NCBI GenBank assembly: GCA_017415145.1
Contig: JAFQJE010000007.1
Coordinates: 124,001 to 188,000, forward strand
Source: Clostridia bacterium
GTDB lineage: Bacteria > Bacillota > Clostridia > UBA1381 > UBA9506
Direction: 5' to 3'
DNA length: 64,000 nt
Below, piece by piece: positions 6,367 to 14,510 of this stretch. The notes beneath the pieces were generated by a model, which did no database searches, was not told the DNA's origin, and worked only from the letters and a program-made list of their open reading frames with translations. The position numbers and the translations under genes were made by a program. Position 1 is the stretch's first letter. Every line of letters begins with the position of its first letter.

Positions 6367-8383
6367 TAAAACTTTAGTAAAATCAGACTTCAAACGTCTT
6401 TGGTGGATACCTGCGGTACACACCATCTCACTGTTTTTGATGTGTGTGTTTACCTTTATGGAAAGATACTTCAACAGCCCCACAACAGGTGCGCTTATGA
6501 TGCGTTTTGAGAGAAATTGCGAGCTTGTATATTCAACTCTTTACCGCTATATGATTCCCTCCTTTGTACTGTCATTAATTGTGCCTGTGGTGCTTGCGGT
6601 TTTCCTCTTTTCATATATGCAGTCAGGAAAATCCTCAACATTTGCACACTCTGTACCCGTTTCCCGCGGTGCAACCTTTGTCTCACATGCAGTTTCGGGG
6701 ATTTTAATGTTTTTAATTCCTTTGATTGTTAACGGCGCTATTCTTTTGGTTATGAGATTGGACTCAGGCTTTGCACAGACATTTTTGGTATCACATCTTA
6801 TGCAATGCTTATTGACTTCCGCACTTTACAGCTTCGTGGCATTTGCTTTAGCTACTGCAGTTGCAATGATAACAGGCAATGTTGTTGCAAACTTTGTCTT
6901 TACATATATATTTAGTTTTCTCCCCCTTGCTGCTGAGGCGTTTTTAAAGTTTTTCCTTTACACTCAGCTTTACGGCAATATATTGACATCAGATTATTGG
7001 TGCGGAAAGCATCTGTATCTGGCACCGGAAAAAGCCCTCGCATTTGGTGGGGTTGCCCTGTATGTGATACTGTCTGCCGCACTTTTGGCGGTAGCGTATC
7101 TTCTCTATCGTGCACGAAATATGGAAAACCACTCTGAAGTAGTGGCGTTCCCAGTGCTCCGTCCTGTGTTTGTGTTCAGCGTAGCACTCTGCTCAGGTGC
7201 AGTTGGCTTTGCATATGTTAATGCCCTGTGGAGTATCGAGAACACACTTTCTATGCTTCCCTTTGGTCTTGTTGGCTTAATCATTGCCACAATGCTTGTT
7301 AAGAAAAGTTTCCGTGGCTTAAAACTTTTAAAGCCGGTAATCATATATTCACTGGCAATAGTTTGCGTGTTTACAATATTCCACTATGATTTAACAGGCT
7401 ACGAAAGACGCGTGCCTACAGCCTTTGAAGTCGAGCATGTAACCTTTGAACAAAACGGCATAAACCCCACAGACAGTGGTTGGTATTATGACGATTATGG
7501 CAAGAAATATAAATTAAACGAAGAATTCTCTCCCGACATAACGAATCCTGAGGATATTAAAAACGTCTGCACTCTCCATCTGTACCTGACCGATGAGGAG
7601 CAAGTGGCAGAAACTCTTAACGACCCCTGGAGACTGACACTTCGCTATAAATTAAGGAACGGAAAGACACTTTCTCGTCAGTACACCGTTGACTACACAG
7701 AATACAAGGCATTCTTAGAACCTATCGTTACAACCGATACAGTGAGAAAGACATACTTCCCTATTCTTCGGGATACAAAACGCCAATACACCAGCGTGTC
7801 TGTTTATGACGATAGAATTGCCGATGCTGCGACGGTTATGTTCAACGACGAGGAAACTGTCAATGAATTTTTAGAAGCTTTAAAAAAGGACACAAAAAAT
7901 GCTCCTTATGATGAATATGCCCCACGGGGACGTACATATACAAGAATAGAGATTTCTTACAAGGCAAATGCAACATATGAAGACGGCACTCCTGTTGCAG
8001 ACGAAAATATTCTAGAAAAATCAGAAACCTATTACATACGTCCATCCTATAAAAACACCCTGGCATTAATCGAAAAGTACAACGTGCTTTCACAGCTACC
8101 CGATGTTTCAGACATAAAGAAAATAGGCGTAGAATACTATGGCATTTACGGTGAAGTAATGACCTCTTCAAAAATGATACAGATTGAACACTGGGAATTC
8201 CCCGTTGTAATAGAAAACCCTCAGGAAATTGCAGAAGTTTACGAATATTGCAAACGTGGCGGATCGAGAAATTCTGATATGATGGTAATGTTTTTCCTGG
8301 AAAACGGACACAGCTTCAGTTGTGATTTGTTAAGCACAAAAGCTGATCTGCCCCAATGCTTAAAAACTTTTATTACTCCTTGA
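6341..8383 (+). CDS. ABC transporter permease with large extracytoplasmic domain
   Basis: This 680-residue membrane protein has about 8-10 hydrophobic segments in the first ~350 residues (for example VLSLIVPVVLAVFLFSYM and LLIPLIVNGAILLVM). A soluble C-terminal half of about 320 residues follows, rich in charged residues and likely outside the cell. YtrC/D-type permeases have the first half; the second half resembles no domain I can name. The start is set by GGGAGG and lies inside the end of the ATPase gene. It completes the regulator-ATPase-permease operon. Its substrate is unknown; export of or defence against wall-active compounds is inferred from the YtrA-type regulator. Confidence 0.8.
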   Translation: MSLKTSFFNKTLVKSDFKRLWWIPAVHTISLFLMCVFTFMERYFNSPTTGALMMRFERNCELVYSTLYRYMIPSFVLSLIVPVVLAVFLFSYMQSGKSSTFAHSVPVSRGATFVSHAVSGILMFLIPLIVNGAILLVMRLDSGFAQTFLVSHLMQCLLTSALYSFVAFALATAVAMITGNVVANFVFTYIFSFLPLAAEAFLKFFLYTQLYGNILTSDYWCGKHLYLAPEKALAFGGVALYVILSAALLAVAYLLYRARNMENHSEVVAFPVLRPVFVFSVALCSGAVGFAYVNALWSIENTLSMLPFGLVGLIIATMLVKKSFRGLKLLKPVIIYSLAIVCVFTIFHYDLTGYERRVPTAFEVEHVTFEQNGINPTDSGWYYDDYGKKYKLNEEFSPDITNPEDIKNVCTLHLYLTDEEQVAETLNDPWRLTLRYKLRNGKTLSRQYTVDYTEYKAFLEPIVTTDTVRKTYFPILRDTKRQYTSVSVYDDRIADAATVMFNDEETVNEFLEALKKDTKNAPYDEYAPRGRTYTRIEISYKANATYEDGTPVADENILEKSETYYIRPSYKNTLALIEKYNVLSQLPDVSDIKKIGVEYYGIYGEVMTSSKMIQIEHWEFPVVIENPQEIAEVYEYCKRGGSRNSDMMVMFFLENGHSFSCDLLSTKADLPQCLKTFITP

Positions 8384-8409
8384 CCACAAAACGGTCAGTA
8401 ATGTCCTAC

Positions 8410-8446
8410 AAAAGACAGGCGGTTTCAACTGTCTGTCTTTTCTTTA
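8410..8446 (+). terminator. Intrinsic terminator of the GntR/ABC operon
   Basis: The arms AAAAGACAG/CTGTCTTTT close an imperfect stem and run into a T-rich tail. It lies 26 bp after the permease stop. Confidence 0.75.
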
Positions 8447-8466
8447 AATTTTTTTGAAAAAAACTC

Positions 8467-8522
8467 TTGACAAAGGATATATGTTCGGATATAATTGTAA
8501 TTGAAAACGATAATGATTATTA
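8467..8522 (+). promoter_or_regulatory. perR promoter with Per box
   Basis: TTGACA (8467-8472) and TATAAT (8490-8495) are perfect hexamers 17 bp apart. Just downstream of the predicted start, CGATAATGATTATTA (8508-8522) carries the full ATAATNATTAT core of the PerR operator. Binding there would block the promoter, as expected for autorepression released by peroxide. Confidence 0.8.
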
Positions 8523-8549
8523 ATTTTACTTTTAATAAGGAGGTGTCAT

Positions 8550-8915
8550 ATGAATTTTTCGAGACAGCGAGAGTGCATTTTGAATTATTTAAAAAACACC
8601 ACAGCACACCCCACTGCCGAGGAAATTTATCAGGATTTAAAATCAGAGCTTCCCAATCTGAGTCTTGCGACAGTTTACAGAAACTGCAATAAGCTCGCAG
8701 ATGCAGGCGAATTAATCAGATTGGAAGCCGGAGGCAAGACCCACTTTGATGCAGACATCTCAGACCATCAGCACTTCGTGTGCAACACCTGTGGTAAAGT
8801 ACACGATATGTTCTTTAAGCTTCCTGAAAGCTTAATCAAAAAAAATGCCCCTGACGGATTTGTAACAGATACATATAAGCTGTTTTTTTACGGGGCTTGT
8901 AATCAATGTAAATAA
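8550..8915 (+). CDS. perR: Fur-family peroxide regulator, PerR-like
   Basis: The 121-residue protein has the Fur-family winged helix (HPTAEEIYQDL, LATVYRNCNKL) and C-terminal metal domain. Two CxxC pairs (CNTC and CNQC at the end) form the structural zinc site. HFDADISDHQHF and the Asp in GKVHDMF supply the regulatory metal ligands; Asp rather than Glu at the latter position favours PerR over Fur. PerR senses peroxide by metal-catalysed His oxidation and then leaves DNA. The start has AAGGAGG. The genes that follow encode reverse rubrerythrin, a BFD-like protein and rubredoxin, which is the expected regulon, and a Per box lies in the promoter. Confidence 0.9.
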   Translation: MNFSRQRECILNYLKNTTAHPTAEEIYQDLKSELPNLSLATVYRNCNKLADAGELIRLEAGGKTHFDADISDHQHFVCNTCGKVHDMFFKLPESLIKKNAPDGFVTDTYKLFFYGACNQCK

Positions 8916-8955
8916 TTTTTAAAAAAATTAATATAATATTATGGAGGAATTTATT

Positions 8956-9543
8956 ATGAAAAAATTTGTATGTCCAGTTTGCGGTTATGTTCACGAAGGT
9001 ACAGAACCCCCTGCAGCTTGCCCTGTATGTAAGGTTCCCGGTGAAAAGTTTACAGTAATGAAGGAAGGCGCGGCATTAGCTGCAGAACACGAATACGGTG
9101 TTTACGCTAAAACAGTAAAGAATAACCCTGATATCTCAGAAGAAGATAAAAAATACATCTTTGAACAGTTGATGGCAAACTTCAACGGCGAATGTGCAGA
9201 AGTTGGTATGTACCTCTGCATGGCTCGTATCGCTCATCGTGAAGGCTATCCCGAAGTAGGTCTTTACTGGGAAAAGGCAGCTTATGAAGAAGCAGAACAC
9301 GCTGCAAAATTTGCAGAACTCTTAGGTGAAGATTTAGAACCTAACATGAAAGCTACAACAAAGGATAACTTGAAATGGCGCGTTGACTGCGAATATGGTG
9401 CAACACAGGGTAAATTTGATTTAGCTGCTTGCGCTAAGAAAAACGGCTTAGATGCAATTCACGACACAGTTCACGAAATGGCAAGAGACGAAGCTCGCCA
9501 CGGTCGTGGTTTAGAAGGCTTACTCAAAAGATATTTTAAATAA
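8956..9543 (+). CDS. Reverse rubrerythrin (N-terminal rubredoxin, C-terminal di-iron domain)
   Basis: The 195-residue protein begins with a rubredoxin-type FeS4 site (CPVCGY at 6-11, CPVC at 22-25). A ferritin-like four-helix domain follows, with di-iron ligands in [21 protein letters not shown] and [10 protein letters not shown]. Domain order is opposite to classical rubrerythrin; in Clostridium such reverse rubrerythrins are peroxide and oxygen reductases strongly induced under PerR control. The chosen ATG at 8956 has TGGAGG upstream; an ATG five codons earlier overlaps that site. Neighbours (perR, BFD-like protein, rubredoxin) could supply regulation and electrons. It acts in the cytoplasm. 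Confidence 0.93.
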   Translation: MKKFVCPVCGYVHEGTEPPAACPVCKVPGEKFTVMKEGAALAAEHEYGVYAKTVKNNPDISEEDKKYIFEQLMANFNGECAEVGMYLCMARIAHREGYPEVGLYWEKAAYEEAEHAAKFAELLGEDLEPNMKATTKDNLKWRVDCEYGATQGKFDLAACAKKNGLDAIHDTVHEMARDEARHGRGLEGLLKRYFK

Positions 9544-9555
9544 GAGGTGAGCAAT

Positions 9556-9762
9556 ATGACCGAAAATTATATGGTTTGTAATTGCATGCAGGTAAGCTAT
9601 AACGACATTGCCGATGCTATGCACAATCTCACAAAATTTGATGATGTACTGAGCGCATTTAAAAGCGTTCAGAATGTAACTCATTGCTCAACAGGCTGCG
9701 GCGGCTGCCATCAAAAGGTTTTAGACGTAATATCTGAAATTATGAGCGGCACTGCAAGCTGA
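9556..9762 (+). CDS. Small BFD-like [2Fe-2S] protein
   Basis: The 68-residue protein has a CNC motif (Cys8, Cys10) and a second cluster HCSTGCGGC (Cys44, 48, 51), resembling the bacterioferritin-associated ferredoxin (Fer2_BFD) fold, which binds a [2Fe-2S] cluster through CxC and CxxC. The start follows GAGGTG; a GTG three codons upstream was rejected. It lies 12 bp after the reverse rubrerythrin gene and before rubredoxin, so it may be an electron carrier in the peroxide-reducing chain or an iron-release partner. The linker between the Cys pairs is slightly longer than the usual 31-34 residues, and Cys44 is an extra Cys. Confidence 0.75.
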   Translation: MTENYMVCNCMQVSYNDIADAMHNLTKFDDVLSAFKSVQNVTHCSTGCGGCHQKVLDVISEIMSGTAS

Positions 9763-9791
9763 ATTTAAAAATAGGAAAGAGGTTATTTAAA

Positions 9792-9947
9792 ATGGAAAAA
9801 ATGGTTTGTCCCTGCGGATATGTTTACGACCCAGCAATCGGTGACCCCGACAATGGCATTGCTCCCGGCACGGCTTGGGAAGATGTTCCAGAAGATTGGG
9901 TATGTCCCGTTTGCTCACTTGGAAAAGACGTATTTGTAGAAGAATAA
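9792..9947 (+). CDS. Rubredoxin, 51 aa, with a shortened first Cys knuckle
   Basis: The 51-residue protein is clearly rubredoxin: [31 protein letters not shown] and a final KDVF. It carries one electron from NAD(P)H:rubredoxin reductase to rubrerythrins. The second metal knuckle is normal (Cys38, Cys41). The first reads VCPCGY (Cys6, Cys8), one residue shorter than the usual CxxCGY. Four cysteines are still present, so iron binding is plausible with altered geometry. The gene is the last of the peroxide-defence cluster, 29 bp after the BFD-like gene, with AAAGAGG upstream and a strong terminator after it. Confidence 0.92.
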   Translation: MEKMVCPCGYVYDPAIGDPDNGIAPGTAWEDVPEDWVCPVCSLGKDVFVEE

Positions 9948-9966
9948 TAAAAATATAACAGGTTAA

Positions 9967-10003
9967 AATAAAGCCGTACTGTTACAGTACGGCTTTATTT
10001 TTT
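9967..10003 (+). terminator. Intrinsic terminator of the peroxide-defence cluster
   Basis: AAAGCCGTACTG/CAGTACGGCTTT form a stem with a TTA loop, followed by ATTTTTTT. It lies 20 bp after the rubredoxin stop. Confidence 0.85.
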
Positions 10004-10019
10004 AAAAGGAGGAGAAAAA

Positions 10020-10418
10020 ATGAAAAAAATACTGACTGTAATTTTATGCTTAGCTATGGCATTATCCCTTTTTGCAGGTTGCATGGGAATGGACGAACCA
10101 ATGCAATCAGCTATGCCCAATACGGACAAAAATGAAAACGATCAGACACAAAAGCCCGAAAATGTTGATAACAACCAGCAAATGCAGACAACAGTCGACA
10201 CATCCAAGCTCATAGGTGAGGATAAAGCCAAGGAAATGGCTCTGTCAAAGGCAGGAATTTCTGCAGAAGGTGTCGTGTTTGATCGTGTCGATTTAGACCT
10301 TGATGACGGCGTGTGGGCTTACGAGGTTGAATTCAGAAAAGACAATGTTGAATATGATGTAAAAGTGAAAGCAGACGACGGTGCAATTCTTGAATTTGAA
10401 AAGGATGCTAATGACTAA
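10020..10418 (+). CDS. PepSY-domain lipoprotein
   Basis: The 132-residue protein has a lipoprotein signal (MKKILTVILCLAMALSLFAGC; lipobox LFAGC with the lipidated Cys at 21). An Asn/Gln/Asp-rich linker follows, then one PepSY repeat (EDKAKEMALSKAG...VWAYEVEFRKDNVEYDVKVKADDGAILEFE). PepSY domains in Firmicutes are thought to inhibit or modulate secreted peptidases; the function of single-domain lipoproteins is not established. It should be anchored on the outer face of the membrane. It starts 16 bp after the preceding terminator with an AAAGGAGGAG site, so it probably depends on read-through or a weak promoter. A perfect terminator follows. Confidence 0.85.
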   Translation: MKKILTVILCLAMALSLFAGCMGMDEPMQSAMPNTDKNENDQTQKPENVDNNQQMQTTVDTSKLIGEDKAKEMALSKAGISAEGVVFDRVDLDLDDGVWAYEVEFRKDNVEYDVKVKADDGAILEFEKDAND

Positions 10419-10423
10419 AAAAT

Positions 10424-10461
10424 AAAAAGAGCTGTAGCAAAATTTTGCTACAGCTCTTTTT
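10424..10461. terminator. Bidirectional intrinsic terminator
   Basis: A perfect palindrome AAAAAGAGCTGTAGCAAAA / TTTTGCTACAGCTCTTTTT lies between the PepSY lipoprotein gene and element R2. It ends the lipoprotein transcript and, read leftward, follows R2 by about 25 bp. Confidence 0.85.
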
Positions 10462-10485
10462 GGGGTGAACAGAAAATAGCACATA

Positions 10486-10625
10486 TTGAACAAACTGAGC
10501 GAAAGTAAGGTACAGCCTTGCTTTCGGTTACCCGAAAGCGTACGCGGGTACGCCAAGAGGCGAAGTTTGTTCAAAACACAAGGCAATAAAAAACAGAAGA
10601 AATTCGATAGTTTCGAATTTCTTCC
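10486..10625 (-). repeat. Dispersed intergenic element, copy R2
   Basis: On the minus strand: a hairpin with arms GAAGAAATTCGAAA/TTTCGAATTTCTTC (10625-10596), then a core closed by a perfect TTGAACAAACT/AGTTTGTTCAA stem (10574-10486) that contains GGCGTAC-CCGC-GTACGC and TTTCGGGTAACC. It is the most diverged copy: the TTCTGCATC box is replaced by CAATATGTGC and the ACGCAGACC box is not evident. The remainder, to 10720, holds only a weak ACAAGG...CCTTGT inverted repeat and the trailer of the lipid kinase gene. Confidence 0.6.
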
Positions 10626-10720
10626 TTAAATTTTATAATATTCTAACTTTACCGACAAGGTTTGATGCATCAGAATATAGCTTTATGCCTTGTGTGGTGT
10701 GGGCGTTTTGCTACACCCCT

Positions 10721-11611
10721 TTATTTTTTAGGTAATATTATAGTAATTGCCTTCTGATAATTTCTTACAACCTCTTTTTCTTTTGGTTCAAAGCATTCAC
10801 CGTCTAATGACCATTGGATATGCTCTTTGCTTTCAACAGTTAACTCACGTGCACGGAAAAACTCAATGGACGGATTTTCATAATCGTTTGTGTTAAACGA
10901 GGTTATAATATTGTTTAAATCCATAATGTTTTTCGGATACTTAATCAGCAACACTTCAAATTCACCGTCAGACATATCAACACGAGCTCTGTCAAGCTTA
11001 ATTATTCCGCCAATTGAAGTAGAATTTGCTATAGCACCCAATACGTACTCTCCGCTGTATTCATCACCTGTTTCTGTAGTAATCTTTAGCATCGTAGGCT
11101 TAAGATAAGGAATTTCCTTAACTCCCTCCAACACATAGGCAAAGTGACCAAATGTATTTTTCATATTCTGAGGTGTGGCGTATGAACTTTGAGTAAAGGC
11201 TCCAAATGATGCCACATAGGAAAAGTAATTATCTCCGAATTGTCCCACATCAATTTCCGTAGGAATCCCTGAAATAATGTCTTTTGCAGCACGAACCACA
11301 TTCTTTGACAGACCAATACCTGACGCAAAGTCATTGGTTGTACCGCAGGGGATATACCCTATAGGCACAGATATATCGCTTTCCATAATGCCGTTTATAA
11401 TATCGTTTAACGTTCCGTCTCCACCGCAACATATTATTATGTCATTGTCAAGGGCATTTTCTTTTACTATCTTCTGAGCACTACCCTTGCCCGACGTACA
11501 ACGTATATCCAACTCATACCCTGCTTCCTTTAAAAGTCGGGTAATCTCAGCAAAATTTCTTATTAAAGACATTTTTCCCGATACGGGATTCATAATCATT
11601 AAAGCTTTCAT
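10721..11611 (-). CDS. Diacylglycerol/lipid kinase, DgkB/YegS family
   Basis: The 296-residue protein has the DAGK catalytic signatures MIMNPVSGK (near the N-terminus), ICCGGDGTLNDIINGIM and IPCGTTNDFASGIG, and a C-terminal beta domain ending with SLDGECFEP. DgkB-type soluble kinases phosphorylate diacylglycerol made during lipoteichoic acid synthesis and return it to the phospholipid pool. The longest frame starts 13 codons upstream; the ATG at 11611 was chosen because the conserved MKALMIMNP start follows it, with only a weak GAAAGAAG site. It is alone on its strand here. R2 follows it. Membrane-lipid function is inferred from the family; the exact lipid is not readable. Confidence 0.85.
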   Translation of the reverse strand: MKALMIMNPVSGKMSLIRNFAEITRLLKEAGYELDIRCTSGKGSAQKIVKENALDNDIIICCGGDGTLNDIINGIMESDISVPIGYIPCGTTNDFASGIGLSKNVVRAAKDIISGIPTEIDVGQFGDNYFSYVASFGAFTQSSYATPQNMKNTFGHFAYVLEGVKEIPYLKPTMLKITTETGDEYSGEYVLGAIANSTSIGGIIKLDRARVDMSDGEFEVLLIKYPKNIMDLNNIITSFNTNDYENPSIEFFRARELTVESKEHIQWSLDGECFEPKEKEVVRNYQKAITIILPKK

Positions 11612-11730
11612 AATAAGACTTCTTTCTTTTAAACAGGTATGTTCTTTCAATTAGCAATATAAGAATTTTCTCTTTTTATTTAATATCACAATTCTATCAC
11701 AAACCATCAGTTGTGTCAATCGCTCTTTTA

Positions 11731-11759
11731 TTGACAAAAATCTTCAAATATTGTATTAT
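11731..11759 (+). promoter_or_regulatory. Promoter of the PspC-domain gene
   Basis: TTGACA (11731-11736) and TATTAT (11754-11759) lie 17 bp apart, 34 bp before the start codon. No operator is obvious. The rest of 11612-11730 shows nothing more than AT-rich spacer. Confidence 0.7.
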
Positions 11760-11793
11760 ATAAGTGTAATAACTTTTAGAGGAGATGATATTT

Positions 11794-11979
11794 ATGAAAA
11801 AGCTATATAAATCAAGAACAGACAAAAAGCTCTGTGGTGTGTGTGGAGGAATTGCAGAATATCTTGAGGTAGACCCCACTATTGTACGACTGATAACCGT
11901 AATAGTTGCACTCGCCTGCGGGTCAGGACTTTTGGCTTACATTATCGCAGCTTTGATTATGTCATATAAACCAGAATAA
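11794..11979 (+). CDS. PspC-domain small membrane protein
   Basis: The 61-residue protein is a single PspC domain: KKLYKSRTDKKLCGVCGGIAEYL, then DPTIVRLITVIVALACGSGLLAYIIAALIM. PspC proteins sit in the membrane and take part in phage-shock or envelope-stress responses; in Firmicutes this short form is often a lone gene of unclear role. An ATG three codons upstream touches the GAGGAG site and was rejected. It has its own promoter and a terminator shared with the convergent decarboxylase gene. A CGVCGG segment gives two Cys near the membrane surface. Confidence 0.88.
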   Translation: MKKLYKSRTDKKLCGVCGGIAEYLEVDPTIVRLITVIVALACGSGLLAYIIAALIMSYKPE

Positions 11980-11991
11980 AAAGGGCTGTAA

Positions 11992-12039
11992 AAAAAGGTG
12001 CTGTAAAATAACTTATAGTTATTTTACAGCACCTTTTTA
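11992..12039. terminator. Bidirectional terminator overlapping the decarboxylase stop codon
   Basis: A long perfect palindrome with arms AAAAAGGTGCTGTAAAATAA / TTATTTTACAGCACCTTTTT lies between convergent genes. The last codons of the decarboxylase (Lys-Lys-Val-Leu-stop) form part of one arm. Confidence 0.85.
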
Positions 12040-13319
12040 ACGTAAATGTTTGGATATTTTCCCATTGTACTTTTCAAATTCTTTTTTGATTTTAAGTAAC
12101 CTATAATATCTTTATCTATTATTTCATTGGGTGCTACCAATGGCACTCCCGGAGGATATGCCCAGATATATTCTTTTGAAATTTTTCCGCAACACATATC
12201 AAGCTCACAAAACTCACCCTGCCCTGTACCATCTCCCTTTTGGGGCAGATTTATCGGTAATGTTTCCGGAGCGTTGTAAGGCGGCAATATTTTGTCAATT
12301 TTGTCAAGAGCATCGAGCAAAATCTGCAAATCGCCGAGTTTATCCTGGCAGGTTACAATAGCAAGAACATAATAATCCGATGCCATTTCTACTTCTATGT
12401 TGTTTTTCCGCAGCAAATCTGCCAGGAGGTATCCGTCTGATGATGCAATGATTATTTTCGTCGGGTCGTCAAAGCAAAACACTTTCATATTGTGAAGACT
12501 GGCAGTATTTTCGTAAAAAAATGAAAGATTTCTTGCTAATTCATCAAAGTCATCTTTATTCTCCTGTACATACCGCAAACACTCGTCAATAGATGCAAGC
12601 AATACATAGCTTGGGCTTGATGTTTCAAATATGGATAATGCGTGCTGCACCAGACTCTTATCAACCCTGTCAGAGCAGATATTAAGAAGTGCCGTCTGCG
12701 TAAGGGCGGGCAATGTCTTGTGTAAACTCATAACACACATATCACACTTAACTGCTTTTTCCATAAAATGTGCACCATGAGCTGCATCAACAAAAAGATA
12801 CGCACCATAACGCTTACACACCTGATATATTGCATCAACATCAGATACTACACCCTCATAAGTAGGTGATGTAATCACAACTGTACCAATATCACTGCCT
12901 TTTAAGGCCTTTTCAACGCTCTCGGGAGTGATTTTTCCCATTATGCCCAGTTTCTCTGTTTTGGGCATAATGTATGTTGGAGCAAGCCCTGCAATTTCTG
13001 CTGCATTGTACACAGACTTGTGGCAATTTCGCGCGATTAGTATGTTTTTATTATCTCGCGTTAAAGAATATATTCCCGCAAGAATTCCGCAGGTAGAACC
13101 GTTAACTAGTGGATACGAAGCAACACTCCTATAAATTTGTGCTCCACGGTCTGCAATATCTTTTATTTCCCCTTGCATATCGTGGAGATTGTCAAAGCCT
13201 TCAATCTCTGTAATATCAATACTATAGGGAAGTCCCTCCGCTATCACCCGTCTTTTGTGACCGGGCATATGGTAGGGCTTCATATTGTTTTCTTTTAATT
13301 TCTCTAAAAGTGATTTCAT
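12024..13319 (-). CDS. Orn/Lys/Arg decarboxylase-family PLP enzyme
   Basis: The 431-residue protein belongs to the fold-I PLP decarboxylases of the SpeA/YaaO type. It starts with KPYHMPGHKRR, has DAAHGAHF (Asp and His contacting PLP) and the Schiff-base lysine in SLHKTLPALTQT, and ends with a smaller C-terminal domain (AYPPGVPLVAPNE). Substrate (arginine, lysine or ornithine) cannot be set by eye; polyamine precursor synthesis is the common role. It lacks the N-terminal receiver-like domain of the large inducible enterobacterial enzymes, as is normal for the short Firmicutes form. It lies 7 bp upstream of nfo on the same strand. In some Firmicutes such a gene sits upstream of tmk, which is not the case here. 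Confidence 0.9.
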   Translation of the reverse strand: MKSLLEKLKENNMKPYHMPGHKRRVIAEGLPYSIDITEIEGFDNLHDMQGEIKDIADRGAQIYRSVASYPLVNGSTCGILAGIYSLTRDNKNILIARNCHKSVYNAAEIAGLAPTYIMPKTEKLGIMGKITPESVEKALKGSDIGTVVITSPTYEGVVSDVDAIYQVCKRYGAYLFVDAAHGAHFMEKAVKCDMCVMSLHKTLPALTQTALLNICSDRVDKSLVQHALSIFETSSPSYVLLASIDECLRYVQENKDDFDELARNLSFFYENTASLHNMKVFCFDDPTKIIIASSDGYLLADLLRKNNIEVEMASDYYVLAIVTCQDKLGDLQILLDALDKIDKILPPYNAPETLPINLPQKGDGTGQGEFCELDMCCGKISKEYIWAYPPGVPLVAPNEIIDKDIIGYLKSKKNLKSTMGKYPNIYVKKVL

Positions 13320-13326
13320 GATATGT

Positions 13327-14157
13327 CTACTTTCTCAAAGATTTTAAAAGCTCAATTTCCTTTGCATAGCCATCTAATTCGTTCGGTGTTTCAAGATAAA
13401 AAGGTAAATCGCGAAGCTCAGGATGGTTAATAATCCGCGCAAAAGCTTCTTCACCTATGGAGCCTCCTCCAATTACCTCATGGCGGTCCTTATGGCTTGC
13501 AAACGGGTTTTTGCTGTCGTTTATGTGAATTGCACGTAGTTTATCCAAGCCTATAACCTTGTCAAAAGCCTCAAGTACACCATCTAAATCGTTAACTATA
13601 TCATACCCTGCATCGTATACATGGCAGGTATCTAAGCACACTCCAAGCTTGTCCGACAATTCTACACGGTCTAAAATTTCCCTTATCTCTTCAAAGCTTC
13701 TGCCAACCTCAGAACCTTTGCCCGACATAGTTTCTAAGAGAATTGTTGTGGTCATTTCAGGGTAGATAATTTCATTTAGTGTGTCTGCAATCATTTTAAT
13801 TCCTGTCTCAGCCCCTTGTCCCACATGACTACCCGGGTGGAAATTATATAAATTTCCAGGAACTGCCTCCATACGCCTGATATCGTCAATAAAGGTGTTT
13901 TTTGCGAATTCACGAATACCTGCATCCGCAGAGCAGATGTTTAAAGTATAAGGAGCATGAGCTAAAATTACATCTATTCCGTTATCGCGGGAATAGTCCA
14001 AAAACGCACTGATATCCGCAGTGTCAAGCTCTTTTGCTGCTCCTCCTCTTGGATTTCTTGTAAAAAACTGAAATGTGTTCGCTCCTATTGATATAGAAGT
14101 TTTTCCCATGGCAAGAAAGCCCTTTGATGCTGATAAATGACAACCTATTTTAAACAT
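13327..14157 (-). CDS. nfo: Endonuclease IV (deoxyribonuclease IV)
   Basis: The 276-residue TIM-barrel AP endonuclease cuts 5' of abasic sites in base-excision repair and uses three zinc ions. Family motifs are present: [11 protein letters not shown] at the start, [54 protein letters not shown] with the zinc ligands, and FYLETPNE near the end. The ATG at 14157 follows AGGTGG; an upstream GTG adds three residues and was rejected. It is the third gene of a leftward run aroK-hinT-nfo-decarboxylase with gaps of 2-9 bp, so these are likely one transcript. Length is normal. Confidence 0.95.
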   Translation of the reverse strand: MFKIGCHLSASKGFLAMGKTSISIGANTFQFFTRNPRGGAAKELDTADISAFLDYSRDNGIDVILAHAPYTLNICSADAGIREFAKNTFIDDIRRMEAVPGNLYNFHPGSHVGQGAETGIKMIADTLNEIIYPEMTTTILLETMSGKGSEVGRSFEEIREILDRVELSDKLGVCLDTCHVYDAGYDIVNDLDGVLEAFDKVIGLDKLRAIHINDSKNPFASHKDRHEVIGGGSIGEEAFARIINHPELRDLPFYLETPNELDGYAKEIELLKSLRK

Positions 14158-14166
14158 AGTTACCAC

Positions 14167-14508
14167 CTACACCATTCTGTCAAATTTTTCACCTGCAAGT
14201 AAGTGAAAATGAATATGGAACACTGTCTGTCCCGCGTTTTCTCCACAGTTGTTTACTAAACGGTAGCCGTCCTCTGCAATTCCTTCTGCTTTTGCTATCT
14301 TTGTTGCCGTCAGAATAATGTGTCCTATCAATTCCTTGTGACTGTCGTTCAATTCATTCGCACAGCAAATGTGTTCTTTAGGGATAATCAAAATATGGAC
14401 CGGTGCTACGGGATTTATATCACGAAAGGCATAAATAAGTTCATCCTCATACACTTTTTGAGATGGAATATCACCATTTATAATCTTACAAAAAATACAA
14501 TCACTCAT
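14167..14508 (-). CDS. HIT-family nucleotide-binding protein (HinT type)
   Basis: The 113-residue protein has the histidine triad motif GQTVFHIHFHLLAG (HxHxHxx) near the C-terminus and CIFCKIINGDIPS at the N-terminus, whose Cys pair often binds zinc with a later His. HinT proteins hydrolyse adenosine phosphoramidates and some AMP-lysine adducts. Length is typical (about 112-119). It lies 2 bp after shikimate kinase and 9 bp before nfo. The gene order has no clear biochemical link, so cotranscription is probably incidental. Confidence 0.93.
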   Translation of the reverse strand: MSDCIFCKIINGDIPSQKVYEDELIYAFRDINPVAPVHILIIPKEHICCANELNDSHKELIGHIILTATKIAKAEGIAEDGYRLVNNCGENAGQTVFHIHFHLLAGEKFDRMV

Positions 14509-14510
14509 GT

